This document shows, piece after piece, positions 5,033-6,314 of a stretch of DNA of 6,314 nt; the first letter of the stretch is position 1, and every line of letters starts with the position of its first letter. The position numbers and the translations under genes were made by a program. This DNA comes from JANWHV01 sp035534995. GTDB lineage: Bacteria; Chloroflexota; UBA5177; JANWHV01. The stretch is taken from assembly GCA_035534995.1 (NCBI GenBank), contig DATLQX010000088.1, forward strand, positions 1 to 6,314, in the 5' to 3' direction. The notes beneath the pieces are model-generated. The model was given only the letters and a program-made list of their open reading frames with translations, did no database searches and had not been told where the DNA came from.

Positions 5033-5471
5033 CGGAGAGAATAGCCCAGACTCCCAGCATCAGCTTCAGCCCATCGAGGGCCACGTATGCCAGATGCAGG
5101 CGGCGGTGTTGGCCATGCCGAGGATCGGAGCGGTCGCTCCCCGCGTAGTCCAGACCGTCGCCCACTCGGCGCATCCTGGGTTGCAAAATCGCGAACTGCC
5201 AGAGCGCGGTAGCCCACATCGGCAGTACTTTCCGCCGCGCCGCCCGCCCGTCGTCCCGGACCAAGAACGGGAGCAGCAACGCACCAAGGACCACCTCCAT
5301 TCGGTTGAGGGCGGCGAAGACGCGGCGGCCGATCGCGATGATCTGGTTCCGCTCAACCTCCTTGGTGGCGAACCGGGTCGGCGTTTCCACCAGGTCGATG
5401 GTGGCCAGTCCACCTACCCAGAGCGCGAGCAGCAGCCGGCGCCAGGATCGGGGGCCCGGGTTTTTCGTCAT
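5022..5471 (-). CDS. DUF4149/TMEM205-like small integral membrane protein
   Basis: A 149-residue protein with four hydrophobic segments: about 12-28 (RLLLALWVGGLATIDLV, 12-28), 51-71 (ending GALLLPFLV), 82-96 (VLPMWATALWQFAIL) and 126-145 (ending KLMLGVWAIL). The pattern LWVGG...DLVETP...F followed by GRRVFAALNRMEVVLG (48-63) and a terminal LH...LDGLKLMLG is how DUF4149-like proteins look; the family has no established biochemical role in bacteria. Between segments three and four is a charged Arg/Asp/His loop (99-124), with two motifs often conserved in the family: PRMRR and RRLH. The family call is from memory of the pattern and is moderate. Start ATG 5469-5471 has AGGAAGGG 8 nt upstream. 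Its stop lies 11 bp inside the HNH gene, so the two are probably co-translated. Two adjoining hairpins sit 56 bp upstream of the start codon. Confidence 0.7.
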   Translation of the reverse strand: MTKNPGPRSWRRLLLALWVGGLATIDLVETPTRFATKEVERNQIIAIGRRVFAALNRMEVVLGALLLPFLVRDDGRAARRKVLPMWATALWQFAILQPRMRRVGDGLDYAGSDRSDPRHGQHRRLHLAYVALDGLKLMLGVWAILSDGE

Positions 5472-5526
5472 GACGACATCCCTTCCTCTCTTGAATATGG
5501 GCGAGACTCCGTACGGGGCAGAGGCA

Positions 5527-5578
5527 TCACTCCCCAGTAGAAACTCCTGGGGTGACGCGGGATCTCACCAATCCCGCG
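5527..5578 (-). promoter_or_regulatory. Tandem hairpins in the probable leader of the membrane protein-HNH operon
   Basis: The first hairpin pairs CGCGGGAT (5556-5563) with ATCCCGCG (5571-5578), 8 perfect pairs around a 7-nt loop. The second pairs TCAC (5527-5530) plus CCCAG (5533-5537) with CTGGG (5547-5551) plus GTGA (5552-5555), 9 pairs with a 2-nt bulge and a 9-nt loop. No base separates the two, so they could stack. They lie 56-107 nt before the start codon. A structured cis-regulatory leader is an inference; I recognise no known riboswitch class. Confidence 0.45.
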
Positions 5579-5595
5579 CAAGACCCTTACTCCAG

Positions 5596-5625
5596 AGTAT
5601 CGATCACATCCGCGCTTGCCCACAA
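5596..5625 (-). promoter_or_regulatory. Weak candidate promoter for the membrane protein-HNH operon
   Basis: On the minus strand TTGTGG (5625-5620) and GATACT (5601-5596) are 18 bp apart, matching 3 and 4 of 6 consensus bases. Transcription from near 5589 would include both leader hairpins. Confidence 0.25.
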
Positions 5626-5693
5626 CCCTGAGCAGCACGATCCCGCCGTCGTTGCCGCGGATGTTGTATCAGATACCGATCATCGGCTGGGCA

Positions 5694-5750
5694 AACTGGC
5701 CGGCTACCACCTGATCCCCCGAGTGGGGATCGGGTGGTAGCCGGCCAGTT
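5694..5750 (-). terminator. Long hairpin, probable terminator or palindromic element
   Basis: The arms 5694-5719 and 5725-5750 are 26 bp each with a 5-nt loop (CGAGT). All pairs are Watson-Crick except 5712/5732, a G-U wobble in plus-strand RNA but an A-C mismatch in minus-strand RNA. It starts 24 bp after the stop of the minus-strand surface-protein gene, so a terminator is the simplest reading. Only a short TTT follows on that strand, so it is not a classical U-tract terminator. Confidence 0.6.
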
Positions 5751-5774
5751 CGCGATAGGGGCTGGATGACGAGG

Positions 5775-6314
5775 CTACTGAACCGGAACTCCCAGGGTGG
5801 CGCTGCCGTTCGTCATGTTATTGATGTAGATCGCCTGCTCGGCGATGAAGGAGATGCCGTTGGTAGTTTGCAATACGACGCCGTGATAGCCATGTCCCAA
5901 CAACGGCGCCATTTTGGCTACGTCGAGCGTCAGGCGGCTGTGTCCGGCGAGGGTGAATGTCTTTTGTACGGTACGCCCGCTGTCCAGGTAATAGGTGACT
6001 TCCACGGTGCTGCTGTCGGGATTCGGGTTGTACAGCAACTCAAACTCCGATTGCCCCGGCAGGGTATTGCCGCGCGCGAACGCCCACCCTTGCGCCGGAT
6101 TGGCTTGACCGAACACCATGGTGCCGCCACTGTTCGCGCTGTTCGGCGAGCCAAAGTACATCGACCGCTCGGCCACCACCGCGATGGTGCTGGTCAGCAC
6201 GGTGGAGACCGACGAGGCTTTGACGCTATCGTTGACCTTGATATTCGCCCGATGCATGGGGTCGATCGTCACCGTCTTGCTGCCCAGCAGCTTGCCGGAG
6301 GCGCCGTAGAATTG
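5775..6314 (-). CDS. C-terminal part of a secreted beta-rich repeat protein (5' end outside window)
   Basis: The frame is open from the window edge to TAG 5775-5777, giving the last 179 residues; a GTG at 6272 is internal and is not the start. Two copies of a roughly 90-residue beta repeat are visible. The first ends TSTIAVVAERSMYF (41-54). The second runs from GWAFARGNT (76-84) through FELLYNPNPDSSTVEVTYYL (91-110), SGRTVQKTFTL (112-122), SRLTLDV (126-132), to NGISFIAEQAIY (152-163). This pattern (W-FA-G, then LxNPN, VTYYL-SG, R-T-DV, IVAER-MYF) recurs in large exported proteins of Chloroflexota and actinobacteria, sometimes attached to enzymes. I expect a signal peptide and perhaps a catalytic domain upstream, outside the window. 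The final residues NNMTNGSATLGVPVQ contain no sortase motif or membrane anchor. It is probably extracellular; its binding partner is unknown. Confidence 0.75.
   Translation of the reverse strand, partial: QFYGASGKLLGSKTVTIDPMHRANIKVNDSVKASSVSTVLTSTIAVVAERSMYFGSPNSANSGGTMVFGQANPAQGWAFARGNTLPGQSEFELLYNPNPDSSTVEVTYYLDSGRTVQKTFTLAGHSRLTLDVAKMAPLLGHGYHGVVLQTTNGISFIAEQAIYINNMTNGSATLGVPVQ

Larger units (their letters stand above)
5472..5774. other. Intergenic region with several hairpins
   Basis: About 300 bp between the small membrane protein gene and the surface-protein gene, both on the minus strand. No coding frame is credible. It contains, left to right, two adjoining hairpins (5527-5578), a weak minus-strand promoter-like pair (5596-5625), the small palindrome CCGATCATCGG (5676-5686) and the long hairpin 5694-5750. 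Confidence 0.6.

Noticed and set aside
4016..5044. Long plus-strand open frame (about 340 codons) through the repeat region and antisense to the HNH gene
   Set aside because: The product is repeat-derived and low in complexity in its first part and then simply the shadow of the HNH gene, whose minus-strand frame has intact zinc and histidine motifs. No ribosome binding site or family resemblance was seen.

Overview
The window looks like bacterial chromosome from a GC-rich organism. Member of Chloroflexota (Thermomicrobia/Sphaerobacter-like) is my best guess, with Actinobacteria as the alternative. The guess rests on the type of surface-protein repeat at the right edge, a DUF6194 protein, GC-rich tandem motifs and frequent GTG/TTG starts. 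It is inference from family distribution, not a search result.

Layout, left to right. (1) 1-243, plus strand: the C-terminal end of an acyl-CoA synthetase/AMP-binding enzyme that begins outside the window. (2) 348-887, plus: a DUF6194 family protein of unknown function. (3) 888-1187: a short non-coding stretch, then an unrecognised 42-codon small ORF (1044-1172) behind a perfect AGGAGG, convergent with the next operon. (4) 1188-3913, minus: a compact three-gene operon read leftward, tetR - ABC ATPase - ABC-2 permease. The tetR stop and ATPase start overlap by 4 bp. A 34-bp near-perfect palindrome (3927-3960) lies upstream of tetR over its probable promoter, so this is very likely a self-repressed drug/lipid-type ABC exporter. 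(5) 3961-4462: no convincing gene. It holds an unusual cluster of CTGGGAGCGCGAG-type units on a roughly 18-20 bp period, first in one orientation and then inverted, including a 25-bp hairpin unit whose two opposed copies differ by a compensatory base-pair change. (6) 4463-5471, minus: a DUF4149/TMEM205-like small membrane protein whose 3' end overlaps a stand-alone HNH nuclease gene. Two back-to-back hairpins lie in the probable leader. (7) 5694-5750: a hairpin with 26-bp arms, in the position of a terminator for the last gene. (8) 5775-6314, minus: the C-terminal part of a secreted, beta-rich repeat protein that runs off the right edge.

How the parts work together: only the tetR/ATPase/permease set forms a clear functional unit (ligand-sensing repressor plus the exporter it controls). 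The membrane protein and HNH protein are translationally linked, but no joint function can be named. No RNA gene, CRISPR array, transposase or phage gene was seen. The most unusual material is non-coding: the opposed repeat array, the tandem leader hairpins and the long hairpin. I see no clear new multi-gene system.
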